A stretch of 44,297 bases of DNA. Source: a virus. The number at the start of each line of letters is the position of its first letter. The first letter of the stretch is position 1. Made by a program: the position numbers and the translations under genes. This document shows, one piece after another, positions 32,115-41,695 of the stretch. The stretch spans positions 1 to 44,297 of IMG/VR virus record IMGVR_UViG_3300012012_001295; one strand, written 5' to 3'. Below the pieces are notes generated by a model that did not search any database, had not been told where the DNA came from, and saw only the letters and a list, made by a program, of their open reading frames with translations.

Positions 32115-33165
32115 CATTTTAGAAGGTAGAAAAATAGGATTGTTTTCAGACTGCCATATAGGAGTTCATGGAAACAATGATAAATGGCACAAGATAAGTT
32201 TGGATTTTGCTGATTGGGCCATATCAGAATTCACTAAAAGAGGAGTGACAGACATAGTTTTTTGTGGGGATTTCTTCCATTATAGAGAAGAAGTAAATCA
32301 AACCACCTTAGATTGTGGAACGACTTTCCTCAAAAAATTTAAGGATTTTAATGTTGTGATGACAACAGGAAATCATTGTTGTTACTTCAAGAACAATTCT
32401 ACTATACACTCCTTGAAACCGTTTAGTGAATGGCCAAATGTAAAAGTTCTGGACACTTTAGTATCAGTTAAACAATTCAACAAAAATATATCATTTTGTC
32501 CTTGGGGTGTAGAAACTAAGGATATTCCTGATAGCGATATAATATTTGGACATTTTGAAATAGGTAACTTTAAGATAAACTCTGTAAAAATATGCGATCA
32601 CGGTATAGATTCATCCAAATTTTTAGAGAAAGGTAAGACTATTATTAGCGGACATTTTCACAACAGAGAACATAGAATATACGACGACAAGAAAGAGATT
32701 TTATATCTAGGTTCCCCTTATGAGCAAAATTGGGGAGAAGCAGGGCAGGAAAAAGGGATTACAGTATTAGACCTAGAAACAATGAAATACGAGTTCATTG
32801 TTAACAAAATATCTCCTAGACATTTGAAAATAAGTTTAGGAGAGATGTTAGAAGGTAAATCAGAATGGAAAGAACTGATAAAGGATAACATCATAGAATT
32901 GACGGTAGATGAAAAAATACCAGATGAAAAACTCAATATGGTATTGTTGAAATTGAACAATATGAATCCCATTCAATTGAAAACGAACTTTGTGTTAGAG
33001 ATGGATGACTTGACACCAACAAAACAAATGGAAAACGGTGGATATATTGATATAGATTCATCATTGAAAGAATTTATAAAGCTATTAAATACAGAATTAG
33101 ACAAGGACGAAATATATGAAAAATGCATTGATATCTACAGAAACAGCCAAACAGATTCAAACTAA
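32101..33165 (+). CDS. Recombination nuclease subunit, T4 gp47/SbcD-like
   Basis: This 354-residue metallophosphoesterase has IGLFSDCHIGVH, DIVFCGDFFHYR, TTGNHCCYF, FGHFEIG and ISGHFHNRE, the five metal-binding motifs of Mre11/SbcD/gp47. With a gp46/SbcC partner, such nucleases resect DNA ends for recombination. No gp46-like gene follows, so the partner must lie outside this window. The start overlaps the sigma gene; ATG 32107 is an equal alternative. Confidence 0.88.
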   Translation: MKMNNILEGRKIGLFSDCHIGVHGNNDKWHKISLDFADWAISEFTKRGVTDIVFCGDFFHYREEVNQTTLDCGTTFLKKFKDFNVVMTTGNHCCYFKNNSTIHSLKPFSEWPNVKVLDTLVSVKQFNKNISFCPWGVETKDIPDSDIIFGHFEIGNFKINSVKICDHGIDSSKFLEKGKTIISGHFHNREHRIYDDKKEILYLGSPYEQNWGEAGQEKGITVLDLETMKYEFIVNKISPRHLKISLGEMLEGKSEWKELIKDNIIELTVDEKIPDEKLNMVLLKLNNMNPIQLKTNFVLEMDDLTPTKQMENGGYIDIDSSLKEFIKLLNTELDKDEIYEKCIDIYRNSQTDSN

Positions 33166-33838
33166 GGTTAAATTTGTAATATTCGACAGGTTTGAATCCA
33201 CTTTAAACACGGATTTTGACGAGGAGGGAAACATCTCATTAGATTCTTCCGTTGTTAAATATACCAAAGAAGATAATACCACACAATTGAAAAACGCTGC
33301 ATTGAGAATTTTTTTCAATTCAGAAAATGAATATTGCGTATTGTGGAAATCGGATATTAGATTATCGCAACAAAGCTTAGAAAGGGTTAAGGATACGATA
33401 GGTAAATATATTAAAGCCGTTGAAGACACTAACATTCCTTATTTCACTGGCGCATTAAAAATATCCTTAAAGGTTGATTACGGTGGACAAAACATTAGTA
33501 TAGGGACAGGCTTAGGACAAAGAATAACAATAGAAGTCATTAGGAAAGATGCGATTGAGACTGTTGGTTATTTTGATGTTCGAATGACAGATTATTCGTG
33601 TATGATTGATTACGTTAATAGATTATCCAACAAAGGAAAAATGCCAAGGATAGAATATAAACAAACGCCTTGGTTCTTCGATGTTGAAAGCGATAACAAA
33701 GTATTAGAACAACCAGAAATGGATGAATATTCTAGTCAGTGGTATCTATATAAATACGAAGATTTGCCTTGGGAGCAGAGTGCTGGAAATTTGGAACATC
33801 TTAAAGAAGATTTGAAAAAAATTAAACTTGGTAAATAA
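33116..33838 (+). CDS. Hypothetical protein overlapping the gp47-like gene
   Basis: This 240-residue soluble protein shows mixed strand and helix and no recognised family. Its ATG lies 50 nt inside the gp47-like gene, an unusually long overlap here. No later ATG comes before mid-protein, so either this start or a non-ATG start is used. The stop directly abuts the ATG of the first glycosyltransferase, so it heads or bridges that operon. Confidence 0.7.
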   Translation: MKNALISTETAKQIQTKVKFVIFDRFESTLNTDFDEEGNISLDSSVVKYTKEDNTTQLKNAALRIFFNSENEYCVLWKSDIRLSQQSLERVKDTIGKYIKAVEDTNIPYFTGALKISLKVDYGGQNISIGTGLGQRITIEVIRKDAIETVGYFDVRMTDYSCMIDYVNRLSNKGKMPRIEYKQTPWFFDVESDNKVLEQPEMDEYSSQWYLYKYEDLPWEQSAGNLEHLKEDLKKIKLGK

Positions 33839-34684
33839 ATGAACGATAAAATAGGAATAGGCGTAATAACTTGTAACAGACACGAATATTTGGCTAAATG
33901 TTTAGGGTCTTTATTTAATCCTGCATATTATTCTGAATTAGTAGTTGTAAACGATGGAGAACCACATGAAGATTTTGAAAAACTTGAAAAATTAAATCTT
34001 GCTACGAAATATATACAAAACGAAAAAAATTTAGGAATCGGTAAATCTAAAAATAGAGCAATTAAATATCTTATGGATGCAGGATGTGAACATATTTTCA
34101 TTCTGGAAGATGATATAACAATAAAAAACATGATTGTTTTCCAAAAATATATTGAAGCATCTAAAGAGACTGGAATTTTACATTTAAATTATGGATTGGG
34201 AACACCATTTAACAAAAAGCAATCCGTCCAATTCGATTTACATAATAGACATGAATTAGACAATGACGGAGAACCTAATCCTAGAATAATAGTAGAATAT
34301 GAAAATATTAAAATGGCTTTCTATCCCCACATATGCGGAATGTTTTCATATTACAATAGAAAGGTGATAGAATCAATTGGGTATATTGATGAACAGTTTT
34401 ACAATGCGTGGGAACATGTTGACCATACATATCAAGCAATTAAAAAAGGGTTCCATCCTCCTTTCTGGTGGTTTGCGGACATATACAATAGTGGCGAGTA
34501 TATATCACCACAGAAAGATGCTATAAAGAATAGTGTCACTGCTAAAAATACAGACGCATGGATGGAAAACGTGCAAAAAAACGCAGATAAATACAGGATC
34601 AAAAACGGGACATATCCTGCACAAACACCACAGGTAAGTCAAGACGATTTTCTTAAAACTCTTAAAGATATAAAAAATGGATAA
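33839..34684 (+). CDS. Glycosyltransferase family 2-like, GT-A fold
   Basis: This 281-residue protein opens GIGVITCNRHEYLAKCLGSL, with VVVNDGEP (37-42), the GT-A nucleotide-sugar core. FILEDDI (Glu90-Asp91-Asp92) is in the DxD position. AFYPHICGMFSYYNRKVIESIGYIDE and NAWEHVDHTYQAIKKG resemble the acceptor side of GT2 enzymes. It is the first of the glycosyltransferase run. Donor and acceptor are unknown. Confidence 0.85.
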   Translation: MNDKIGIGVITCNRHEYLAKCLGSLFNPAYYSELVVVNDGEPHEDFEKLEKLNLATKYIQNEKNLGIGKSKNRAIKYLMDAGCEHIFILEDDITIKNMIVFQKYIEASKETGILHLNYGLGTPFNKKQSVQFDLHNRHELDNDGEPNPRIIVEYENIKMAFYPHICGMFSYYNRKVIESIGYIDEQFYNAWEHVDHTYQAIKKGFHPPFWWFADIYNSGEYISPQKDAIKNSVTAKNTDAWMENVQKNADKYRIKNGTYPAQTPQVSQDDFLKTLKDIKNG

Positions 34685-35405
34685 TATAACACTACTATCA
34701 TGCTCGTATAATACACCAGATGTTACTATATCTATGTTGAAATCATTTTTTAGTTTACATGAAAAAACGAAAGTCTTAATATGCGAAAATTCCACGAACG
34801 ATGATACAGTAAAATTACTTGATGAGCACTCAGTCCCATATATCAGAAATGTTGGAGGATTACATAGTCCATCTGTAGATATTCTTATAGAGAATTGTAA
34901 AACTGATTATGCATTGCTAGTAGATACTGATGTAATCTTTCTGAAAAATCATGAACAGGTGTTTGACGAGTTTAAAAAATGTGGTGCAACTCTTCTTGGG
35001 ACTGTTTGTGGTGACAGAGGAGGAAAAAAACTCCATTATAGGGTTCATCCTTGGCATTGCTTTATAAACATTAAGCACATAAAAGAACACGGAATAAAGT
35101 TTTTTGATGTAGTTAGACAGTCAGATAAAACAGGGAGAATTTATGATGTAGGTGCCACTTTTTTCGAGGATGTTAGAAAATGTGGTCTTAAAATAGGGGA
35201 TGTAAACTTACAAGATGATTATTATATACATTATGAAGGAATGTCTTGGAGGACATTAAAATACGGAGAAAACGATGGAGATATTGATTTAAATCCGTCA
35301 GACACTCATAATAATTTAGATTTATATAAACATGGATTATTGATAGAGAGTTTATACAAAGATAGAACACCTAAATATGATGGTGTTCTCATAAAATCCA
35401 TTTAA
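34677..35405 (+). CDS. Glycosyltransferase family 2-like, GT-A fold
   Basis: This 242-residue protein has SCSYNTPDVTISMLKSFF (N-terminal GT-A strand-helix), ICENSTNDD and LLVDTDVIFL (Asp83-x-Asp85). The C-terminal half has His residues that could complete a metal site. It overlaps the previous gene by 8 nt and is distinct in sequence from it. Confidence 0.8.
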   Translation: MDNITLLSCSYNTPDVTISMLKSFFSLHEKTKVLICENSTNDDTVKLLDEHSVPYIRNVGGLHSPSVDILIENCKTDYALLVDTDVIFLKNHEQVFDEFKKCGATLLGTVCGDRGGKKLHYRVHPWHCFINIKHIKEHGIKFFDVVRQSDKTGRIYDVGATFFEDVRKCGLKIGDVNLQDDYYIHYEGMSWRTLKYGENDGDIDLNPSDTHNNLDLYKHGLLIESLYKDRTPKYDGVLIKSI

Positions 35406-35442
35406 ATCGTAGATATTTTCGGAAAATACAATAATATATAAC

Positions 35443-36129
35443 ATGAAAACATTATCAGAGCTAGCAAACTTATATGCAACAGATAAACGAGAAGCAGATC
35501 ATAATTACGTCACATTTTATGAAAAATATTTCGAACCTCTAAGAGATTTGAAACTCAATATATGCGAAATAGGGATTCTAGAACATCCAGATAAAATAAA
35601 TAGACCCTATGGTGGAGCATCATTATTAATGTGGAGAGATTATTTTCACAATTCTGGAATATATGGAATTGATATAAACGACCATTCGTATTTAAACAAA
35701 GAGGAAAGGATTAGGACGTATGTAGCAGATCAAAGCAATAGAGAGCAACTAGGTAAGATGTTTAACGATTTGCAAATGGATATAATAATAGAAGATGGAG
35801 GACACTGGATGCATCAGCAACAAATAAGCCTAGGAATGTTATTTAAAAATGTTAAACCCGGCGGAATCTTCGTAATAGAAGACTTGCACACATCTCATCC
35901 TGATAAATCATATAATAATGAACCTTCCTTATGTAGTGGTCAAATATTTAAAAGATACGAAAACGAAACATTGACATTGGACATGTTAGAAAAATATTGT
36001 GAAACTAATGTTATAGAAAGTAATGTTATGACAACACAGGAAATACAATATCTAAATGATAATATCGATAAAATTGTTATCGAACACGCCAGATTCTCTC
36101 CTATAGCCTTTATATTTAAAAAACGATAA
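35443..36129 (+). CDS. SAM-dependent methyltransferase
   Basis: This 228-residue protein has LYATDKREADHNYVTFYEKYF and CEIGIL (motif I, 41-46). GGASLLMWRDYF, GIDIND (75-80) and IIIEDGGHWMHQQ follow. This set is typical of class I methyltransferases found in glycan and antibiotic gene clusters that methylate sugar hydroxyls. Sitting among glycosyltransferases, it may O-methylate a sugar of the same glycan. The 37-nt gap upstream is the largest in the cluster. Confidence 0.82.
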   Translation: MKTLSELANLYATDKREADHNYVTFYEKYFEPLRDLKLNICEIGILEHPDKINRPYGGASLLMWRDYFHNSGIYGIDINDHSYLNKEERIRTYVADQSNREQLGKMFNDLQMDIIIEDGGHWMHQQQISLGMLFKNVKPGGIFVIEDLHTSHPDKSYNNEPSLCSGQIFKRYENETLTLDMLEKYCETNVIESNVMTTQEIQYLNDNIDKIVIEHARFSPIAFIFKKR

Positions 36130-36130
36130 T

Positions 36131-36841
36131 ATGAAAATTAAAGCATACACTTTATTCACAGATTCCCATAAAAAATTCTTAACCGATTATTTTCTACCTA
36201 CGTTTCCGTTTAGAAGTGAAATAGAATTGACCATACTACACAGGCAACAACATTGTAAAACGGCAACTTTTGAAACTCTTGGATGGAAAGATACGATGAA
36301 AGATAAAGCTGAATGTTTTTACGAGAATATAAAAAAGTGCAATGATGATGAAATATTCATGTTTATCGATCCAGATATTCAATTTTTTGGTGATTTTTAT
36401 GATGATATAGTAGAAAGAATTAAAAATGTAGACATACTATGGCAGAACGATGTAATTGGAGGGGTAAATACTGGATTTTTTGCTGTTAGGAACAATTCTA
36501 AAACTAGAAGTTTTTTTAAAACTTTGTTAGGCAACTTAGAATCTGAGAACTTCAGTCAAGAACAAGTGTTGGCGAATTATATACTGAGAGAATATGGTGC
36601 TAACGATTCCATAAATGTTAAATGGAAATTTTTACCAGATGAATATTGGACATATGGACACATTGCAGCAACCTTTAATAAAGCTGGAACCAGCCTAAAA
36701 GGGTCTTGGACGGAAGATGCAGAAGACTTTGAAATACCTAATAACATGATAATACATCATGCGAACTGGACAGCAGGTATCGAAAACAAGATTAAACTTT
36801 TAAATATTGTCAAAAATAAGAAGAATGGAAATCAATTTTAA
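36131..36841 (+). CDS. Nucleotide-diphospho-sugar transferase, GT-A fold
   Basis: This 236-residue protein has FMFIDPDIQFFGDF (Asp80-x-Asp82) and GGVNTGFFAVRNN, with HHANWTAGIENK near the C-terminus. Together these match the nucleotide-diphospho-sugar transferase family with a DxD and a C-terminal His. It begins 1 nt after the methyltransferase stop. Confidence 0.78.
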   Translation: MKIKAYTLFTDSHKKFLTDYFLPTFPFRSEIELTILHRQQHCKTATFETLGWKDTMKDKAECFYENIKKCNDDEIFMFIDPDIQFFGDFYDDIVERIKNVDILWQNDVIGGVNTGFFAVRNNSKTRSFFKTLLGNLESENFSQEQVLANYILREYGANDSINVKWKFLPDEYWTYGHIAATFNKAGTSLKGSWTEDAEDFEIPNNMIIHHANWTAGIENKIKLLNIVKNKKNGNQF

Positions 36842-37688
36842 AAATTTAAGACCATCAGCAAACTATCCAGTATACCCACCATATCATACTGGATTATATT
36901 TGGAGGAATATTTTTATGATTTCTACATAAAAAATAAACCATTATTTGACGAAACTGGATATACTTTGATACCTGTATTTTGGACTAATGTTTATATAAC
37001 TAACGTAAATAGAAACCTACTACAGCATTATTTGAATTTATTGCCTAAAGGTAAATATTTCACGGTTTCTCAGCATGATGATGCAGTTAGTGAAAAACTA
37101 CCAGAAAACACTTTAAGTTTTGAAGCAGGAGGCAATAAAAATGGGATACCTATACCATTAATTTGTAGTCCAATACCAGAAAAGTATAAAACATATACAG
37201 ACAAGACGATGTTATGCTCTTTTACGGGTTCTATGACACATGAGATAAGAAATAAAATGTTTTCATTTTATGGGGATGATAAAGATTTTCATTTCAATGT
37301 TAAAATTTGGGAACCTACTGTAAGCGACAAGAATTTGAATGTTTTTATAGACAGTGCCAAACGGTCTAAATTTACTTTATGCCCTCGTGGATATGGGGGT
37401 CAAAGTTTTAGAATATATGAAGCTATACAATTAAATTCTGTTCCAGTTATAATATATGATAAAAAATGGTTGCCTTTTGAAGATGTTATAGATTGGAATG
37501 AATTCTGTGTTTTAGTTGATCTGAAAAATTTACATAATATTAAAAAATTGTTGATGGATATAAGTGATGATAAATATCATGAAATGTTAGAATTTGGGAA
37601 ATTTGTATATTCCAAATACTTTAACATGGAAGGCATGTCGAGAAAAATATTGGAGATGTTGACAGATTTTGGTAGAACTGATAAGTAA
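36825..37688 (+). CDS. Exostosin-like (GT47-type) glycosyltransferase
   Basis: This 287-residue protein has FTLCPRGYGGQSFRIYEAI, then SVPVIIYDKKWLPFEDVIDW, the C-terminal nucleotide-sugar-binding signature of exostosin-type enzymes. MLCSFTGSMTHEIRNKM marks the start of the second Rossmann-like domain. The ATG at 36825 is used; an upstream in-frame TTG is less likely. It overlaps the previous gene by 17 nt. Confidence 0.78.
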   Translation: MEINFKNLRPSANYPVYPPYHTGLYLEEYFYDFYIKNKPLFDETGYTLIPVFWTNVYITNVNRNLLQHYLNLLPKGKYFTVSQHDDAVSEKLPENTLSFEAGGNKNGIPIPLICSPIPEKYKTYTDKTMLCSFTGSMTHEIRNKMFSFYGDDKDFHFNVKIWEPTVSDKNLNVFIDSAKRSKFTLCPRGYGGQSFRIYEAIQLNSVPVIIYDKKWLPFEDVIDWNEFCVLVDLKNLHNIKKLLMDISDDKYHEMLEFGKFVYSKYFNMEGMSRKILEMLTDFGRTDK

Positions 37689-37698
37689 GGTGTTTACA

Positions 37699-38613
37699 AT
37701 GGAACTTAAAATACATATACCTGAATATGTCCAAGATAAAGATTTGTGTAATTTCACAGAGCTTTTTCTGTTGATTCCTTTTATAGAGTATAAGTGGTAT
37801 AATGAAGTGTGTAAAAATATGAATTGGTGGAACGATGGATTATTCACTAAATTATTCTTTAATTGTAGAGGATTGATTAAAACTTCGATAGATTCTTGCG
37901 ATGTAGTATATTTACCGTTCAAATACAATTCCAAAGATTGGAGAGTTGATGAAATATGTGGACAAGCTAAACTGCACAATAAGCGCGTAGTTGCGTTTTA
38001 TAATGACGATAACATGGAAATTTTTAAACTTCCAGAAAATTTGATACTTTTTAGGTCTTCTACGTGTAGAAATACCATTCAGAAAAACGAAAGAATTTTC
38101 CCTGCACTGGTAGCAGATCATTCAAATGTTAATGAATTGGGACAAATCAGATATGATAAAGGTGTAGGGTTTTGTGGTCATTATGAAGGAGCAAGAGAGA
38201 GGATCATAAACAAGATGGAAGAAGTTCTTCCCAATAACTGTAATTTCATAAAAAGAAACGGTTTTTACCATTCTTCGGATAGAGTTAACGCTAATACAAA
38301 ACGTCAATATTATAAAAATATAACGGAAAATAGATACACCTTATGTATGAGAGGAGCAGGGAATTTCTCGTATAGATTCTATGAAACTTTATCTTTAGGG
38401 AGAATACCCGTTCTAATTAGTAGTGATGATATTCTACCTTTTAACGATTTGATAGAATGGGAGAAATATATAATAAGAGTTCCAGAGGTTGACATAATAC
38501 ACTTAAAAGATATGATAGAGCAATGCGAAATCTCTCCAGAGAGCGTTAGAAATCTTTGGGTTGATTATTTCTCACCAGAGGGTTACGCAACAAACTTTAT
38601 AAAAGAAATATGA
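37699..38613 (+). CDS. Exostosin-like (GT47-type) glycosyltransferase
   Basis: This 304-residue relative of the previous gene has YTLCMRGAGNFSYRFYETL, then RIPVLISSDDILPFNDLIEW. GVGFCGHYEGARERIINKM sits where its neighbour has the FTGS block. The shared C-terminal order suggests an old duplication with divergence of the acceptor domain. The ATG at 37699 is preferred; an in-frame codon at 37669 lies within the preceding gene. Confidence 0.78.
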   Translation: MELKIHIPEYVQDKDLCNFTELFLLIPFIEYKWYNEVCKNMNWWNDGLFTKLFFNCRGLIKTSIDSCDVVYLPFKYNSKDWRVDEICGQAKLHNKRVVAFYNDDNMEIFKLPENLILFRSSTCRNTIQKNERIFPALVADHSNVNELGQIRYDKGVGFCGHYEGARERIINKMEEVLPNNCNFIKRNGFYHSSDRVNANTKRQYYKNITENRYTLCMRGAGNFSYRFYETLSLGRIPVLISSDDILPFNDLIEWEKYIIRVPEVDIIHLKDMIEQCEISPESVRNLWVDYFSPEGYATNFIKEI

Positions 38614-39347
38614 AAATAGCATTAATGTGTCCATCTCGTGAGAGAATAAATAAAATTTTAACATTTATTAGCAGTATTATAATAACAGCTAAAGATATTA
38701 ATAATATAACCCTAGTTCTTGGAGTAGATGAAGATGACCCTAAAATTAAAACTTATGAAAGAATAGGAAACAATTTAAATTTTGTTAAACTTGTTAAAAT
38801 ACCTGCTGGTCATTTCAAAAGTCATGGGCTTTCAGGCTTGTGGAATTATATGTATGGTTTTGTTGAAGATGATATAATAGCAATGGTTGGGGATGATATG
38901 GTATTTGAAACCTTTGGATGGGATGAGACGATAATAAACACCTTCAAAGAAAATAGTTACGGTGACAACTTTTTCATGGTTCACTGTAACGATGGCATGA
39001 GAGGCAAGGGAAATAAATACCAAAACGTTGAACCCTTGGCGGTTAATTCATTTGTCCATAAAGACTATACGAAATTAATAGGACATTATGTGGAAGATAT
39101 CGAAAAGAATATATATGAAGATACATATATACATACAGTTTTTGATATTCTAGGTAGAAGAATTTACAGACATGATATTATGATACGCCATATGCACTTT
39201 TCAGAATTTGGTAATCAGGATGAAGTATCTACAAGAATGGAGAACTTGAGAACTGGTGTTGTGAACGATCACGTTTGGACTAATAAAATTATGCCAGAGA
39301 TAAGAAAAGAGGTTGAATTGATAAGAAAAAATGTTAAATTAATATAA
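38610..39347 (+). CDS. Glycosyltransferase, GT-A fold
   Basis: This 245-residue protein has MKIALMCPSRERINK at the start, LGVDEDDP, GLWNYMYGFVEDDIIAMVGDDMVF (Asp-Asp metal site) and MIRHMHFSEFG near the end. This fits a GT2-like GT-A enzyme. It overlaps the previous stop by 4 nt (ATGA). Confidence 0.75.
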   Translation: MKIALMCPSRERINKILTFISSIIITAKDINNITLVLGVDEDDPKIKTYERIGNNLNFVKLVKIPAGHFKSHGLSGLWNYMYGFVEDDIIAMVGDDMVFETFGWDETIINTFKENSYGDNFFMVHCNDGMRGKGNKYQNVEPLAVNSFVHKDYTKLIGHYVEDIEKNIYEDTYIHTVFDILGRRIYRHDIMIRHMHFSEFGNQDEVSTRMENLRTGVVNDHVWTNKIMPEIRKEVELIRKNVKLI

Positions 39348-40141
39348 TGGTAATATACAAAACAGTATCGGGATGCAGACACGGAAATCAACTATGTCAA
39401 TATATGACAGCTAGGATAATATCCGAAAAGTTGAAATATAAGCTGTTCGGCATAAACAAAGGAGACGCAGAATTCTGCCTTAACAACATAGACCTGCAAT
39501 ACAATCAAGAGGGATATAAGGCTTACGAAACACCCATACAAAGGATAGGGGGTGCCACAGAATCCACAAGAGACTCCCCTACAGAGTGTATACATCCCAA
39601 CATAGAACTTGAGGATATATACAATGACACCACACCGAGAAAAATTGTTTTAGATGGATACTTTCAAAAGAAAAGATTCTTCATACCACATACAGAGGAC
39701 ATTAAGAAATGGTATGGTTATATAAATTATAATATTCCAAAAGATGATGCGATAATACATATACGACTAGGGGATTTAAGACAGACTAATCACCCCGACT
39801 TACTGCCTATAGAATATTATAAACAAGCAATCGAAATGTTGAATTTCAATAAACTTACTATATGCACAGATACACCAAACGACTCTGAATATATTTTACC
39901 GTTAGTGAAAAAGTATAATGCGGAAATATTTAAAGGTGACGAAAAGGAAACCATATGTTATATGGCATCTCATAATAATCTTATATTAAGCGTGGGAACA
40001 TTTAGTTTTTGGGCAAGTCTGTTCAGCAGTGGGGAGAATATCATAAATGCAATACCCACAAAGGGTAATAATAGAATAGATGAAAGCAATGGAGTAGATT
40101 TATTAATACAGAGTGAAAGACACAAATACATAAAATTATGA
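39347..40141 (+). CDS. Alpha-1,2-fucosyltransferase-like (GT11)
   Basis: This 264-residue protein has the GT11 landmarks: GCRHGNQLCQYMTAR (usual form G-x-LGNQLFQ), AIIHIRLGDLR (HxRxGD) and SVGTFSFWASLF. GT11 enzymes move fucose from GDP-fucose in alpha-1,2 linkage. The Leu usual before GNQ is replaced by His. The start overlaps the previous stop (TAATG). It lies beside another fucosyltransferase-type gene. Confidence 0.8.
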   Translation: MVIYKTVSGCRHGNQLCQYMTARIISEKLKYKLFGINKGDAEFCLNNIDLQYNQEGYKAYETPIQRIGGATESTRDSPTECIHPNIELEDIYNDTTPRKIVLDGYFQKKRFFIPHTEDIKKWYGYINYNIPKDDAIIHIRLGDLRQTNHPDLLPIEYYKQAIEMLNFNKLTICTDTPNDSEYILPLVKKYNAEIFKGDEKETICYMASHNNLILSVGTFSFWASLFSSGENIINAIPTKGNNRIDESNGVDLLIQSERHKYIKL

Positions 40142-40929
40142 CATTAATAAAAGCTACTAACAAGGGATTTTTTGCGTGTGTAAATGACACCGCTCGCCAA
40201 ATATCCCAATGTATTAAAAATGATGAGGAATGGTATATAAAATGGGGGGAAGAAAGTTTATATTACGATGCTGTAAGAGCGGGAAACGTTTGGGAATATT
40301 ATTTCAAACAATCTTTCGATTATTGTGAATGTGATAAAGTTACATCTGACTACATAGACCTATATAAATTTAAAGAAGATAATTTTAGAAAAACCATGAA
40401 TTTCATATATTCTAATTATTTTAAATTGAATGAAGAAACCGAAAAAATATTGAGAGATACTATTCAAATGTTTGACAATTCAAAGGTTTTAGGTTTACAT
40501 GTTAGAAGGACTGATAAATTTCTAATAGGTCAACATGGAACAACGTATCAACATTCTCCAGTAGATTTAGATAAATTCAAACATGAAGTGGATAATATAA
40601 AGGATGAATACGATTATATATATCTGGCAACAGATTGTCACGATGCATGTGAATACTTTAAAGCCATTTATGGCGAAAAACTGATTTATAATAAGAACTG
40701 CATTAGGAGTAAAGATAACATAGGAGTTCATAATAACCATAATAACGTTTCTGGTTATATAAAAGGATTGAATGTGGTGACAGATGCTATATTATTATCG
40801 AAATCTAAATTTCTTATAAGGTCTAATTCTAATGTGTCAATGGCTTCATTGTATATGAACTTAGAACTGGAATACTTGAACATGAATGAAAAATACTTGG
40901 GAGACAACGAAGATGACCTTATACAATAA
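40138..40929 (+). CDS. GT23/NodZ-type fucosyltransferase-like
   Basis: This 263-residue protein has LGLHVRRTDKF, the HxRRTDK signature of alpha-1,6-fucosyltransferases (FUT8/NodZ type). YIYLATDCHDA and FLIRSNSNVSMASLYMN complete the GDP-fucose-binding fold. It overlaps the GT11-like gene by 4 nt. Two fucosyltransferase types side by side suggest a fucosylated glycan made with host GDP-fucose. No GDP-fucose synthesis gene is visible here. Confidence 0.78.
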   Translation: MTLIKATNKGFFACVNDTARQISQCIKNDEEWYIKWGEESLYYDAVRAGNVWEYYFKQSFDYCECDKVTSDYIDLYKFKEDNFRKTMNFIYSNYFKLNEETEKILRDTIQMFDNSKVLGLHVRRTDKFLIGQHGTTYQHSPVDLDKFKHEVDNIKDEYDYIYLATDCHDACEYFKAIYGEKLIYNKNCIRSKDNIGVHNNHNNVSGYIKGLNVVTDAILLSKSKFLIRSNSNVSMASLYMNLELEYLNMNEKYLGDNEDDLIQ

Positions 40930-41695
40930 AAGCAGTTGGCCTACGTTTGAAGAATCTATGAAAAGAGCCGTTAATTATAACGAATCCAGAATAGAACAAA
41001 ATAAATGGGATTTGTTAGTGTCTAGGTATAATATAATTAAAGATAGACCAGTTTCAACACCTAAAATTCCTAAGATAATACACCAGATTTGGATAGGAGG
41101 AAATATGCCAAAAATACAAAAGGAGTTGTGTGAAAACGTTAAGAGTTTTTTATCTTCTGATTGGACTTATATGTTTTGGACGGAAGAAGATGTATATAAA
41201 TTGAAAACTTTTAAGAATTTAGATGAATATATGAAAACCCCCAATATGGGTCAGAAATCAGATTTATTAAGATATGAAATATTGAATCAATATGGAGGGA
41301 TTTACTTAGATACTGACTTTATAATGGTCAAAAATTTTGACGAGATGTTAGATTTAGACTTCTTCTGCGGAGTCGCATTTGATTCGTCTCCTAACCTCTT
41401 AAATGGGTTAATAGGAACAACTGCTGGAAATCCATTGATTGAAGATGTTTTAAATTTGGATGTTCCTATAGGATATAGTGATGGGATGGATGTTATTAAC
41501 TCTACTGGCCCATATTTGGTAACACGAAAATTATTTAATAATATTGAAAAAATGGATAATGTTGTTGTTTTCCCTGCATCTTTTTTTTACCCCTTTCCCA
41601 ACACTGATATAAATAAAAACCCCGACTATAAGACATATATAGAACCAGAAACTATATGCTGTCATGTTTGGCATGGATCATGGATGATATTATGA
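40913..41695 (+). CDS. DxD-motif glycosyltransferase (GT32, OCH1-like)
   Basis: This 260-residue protein has IPKIIHQIWIGGNMP, then KSDLLRYEILNQYGGIYLDTDF with the DxD, NSTGPYLV and CHVWHGSW at the C-terminus. These are all hallmarks of the Gly_transf_sug/GT32 family. The ATG at 40913 is used; it overlaps the previous gene by 17 nt. Confidence 0.88.
   Translation: MTLYNKSSWPTFEESMKRAVNYNESRIEQNKWDLLVSRYNIIKDRPVSTPKIPKIIHQIWIGGNMPKIQKELCENVKSFLSSDWTYMFWTEEDVYKLKTFKNLDEYMKTPNMGQKSDLLRYEILNQYGGIYLDTDFIMVKNFDEMLDLDFFCGVAFDSSPNLLNGLIGTTAGNPLIEDVLNLDVPIGYSDGMDVINSTGPYLVTRKLFNNIEKMDNVVVFPASFFYPFPNTDINKNPDYKTYIEPETICCHVWHGSWMIL

Noticed and set aside
35406-35442. A promoter inside the glycosyltransferase cluster before the methyltransferase.
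   Set aside because: AT-rich sequence is present but neither the early nor the late box fits at the expected distance.
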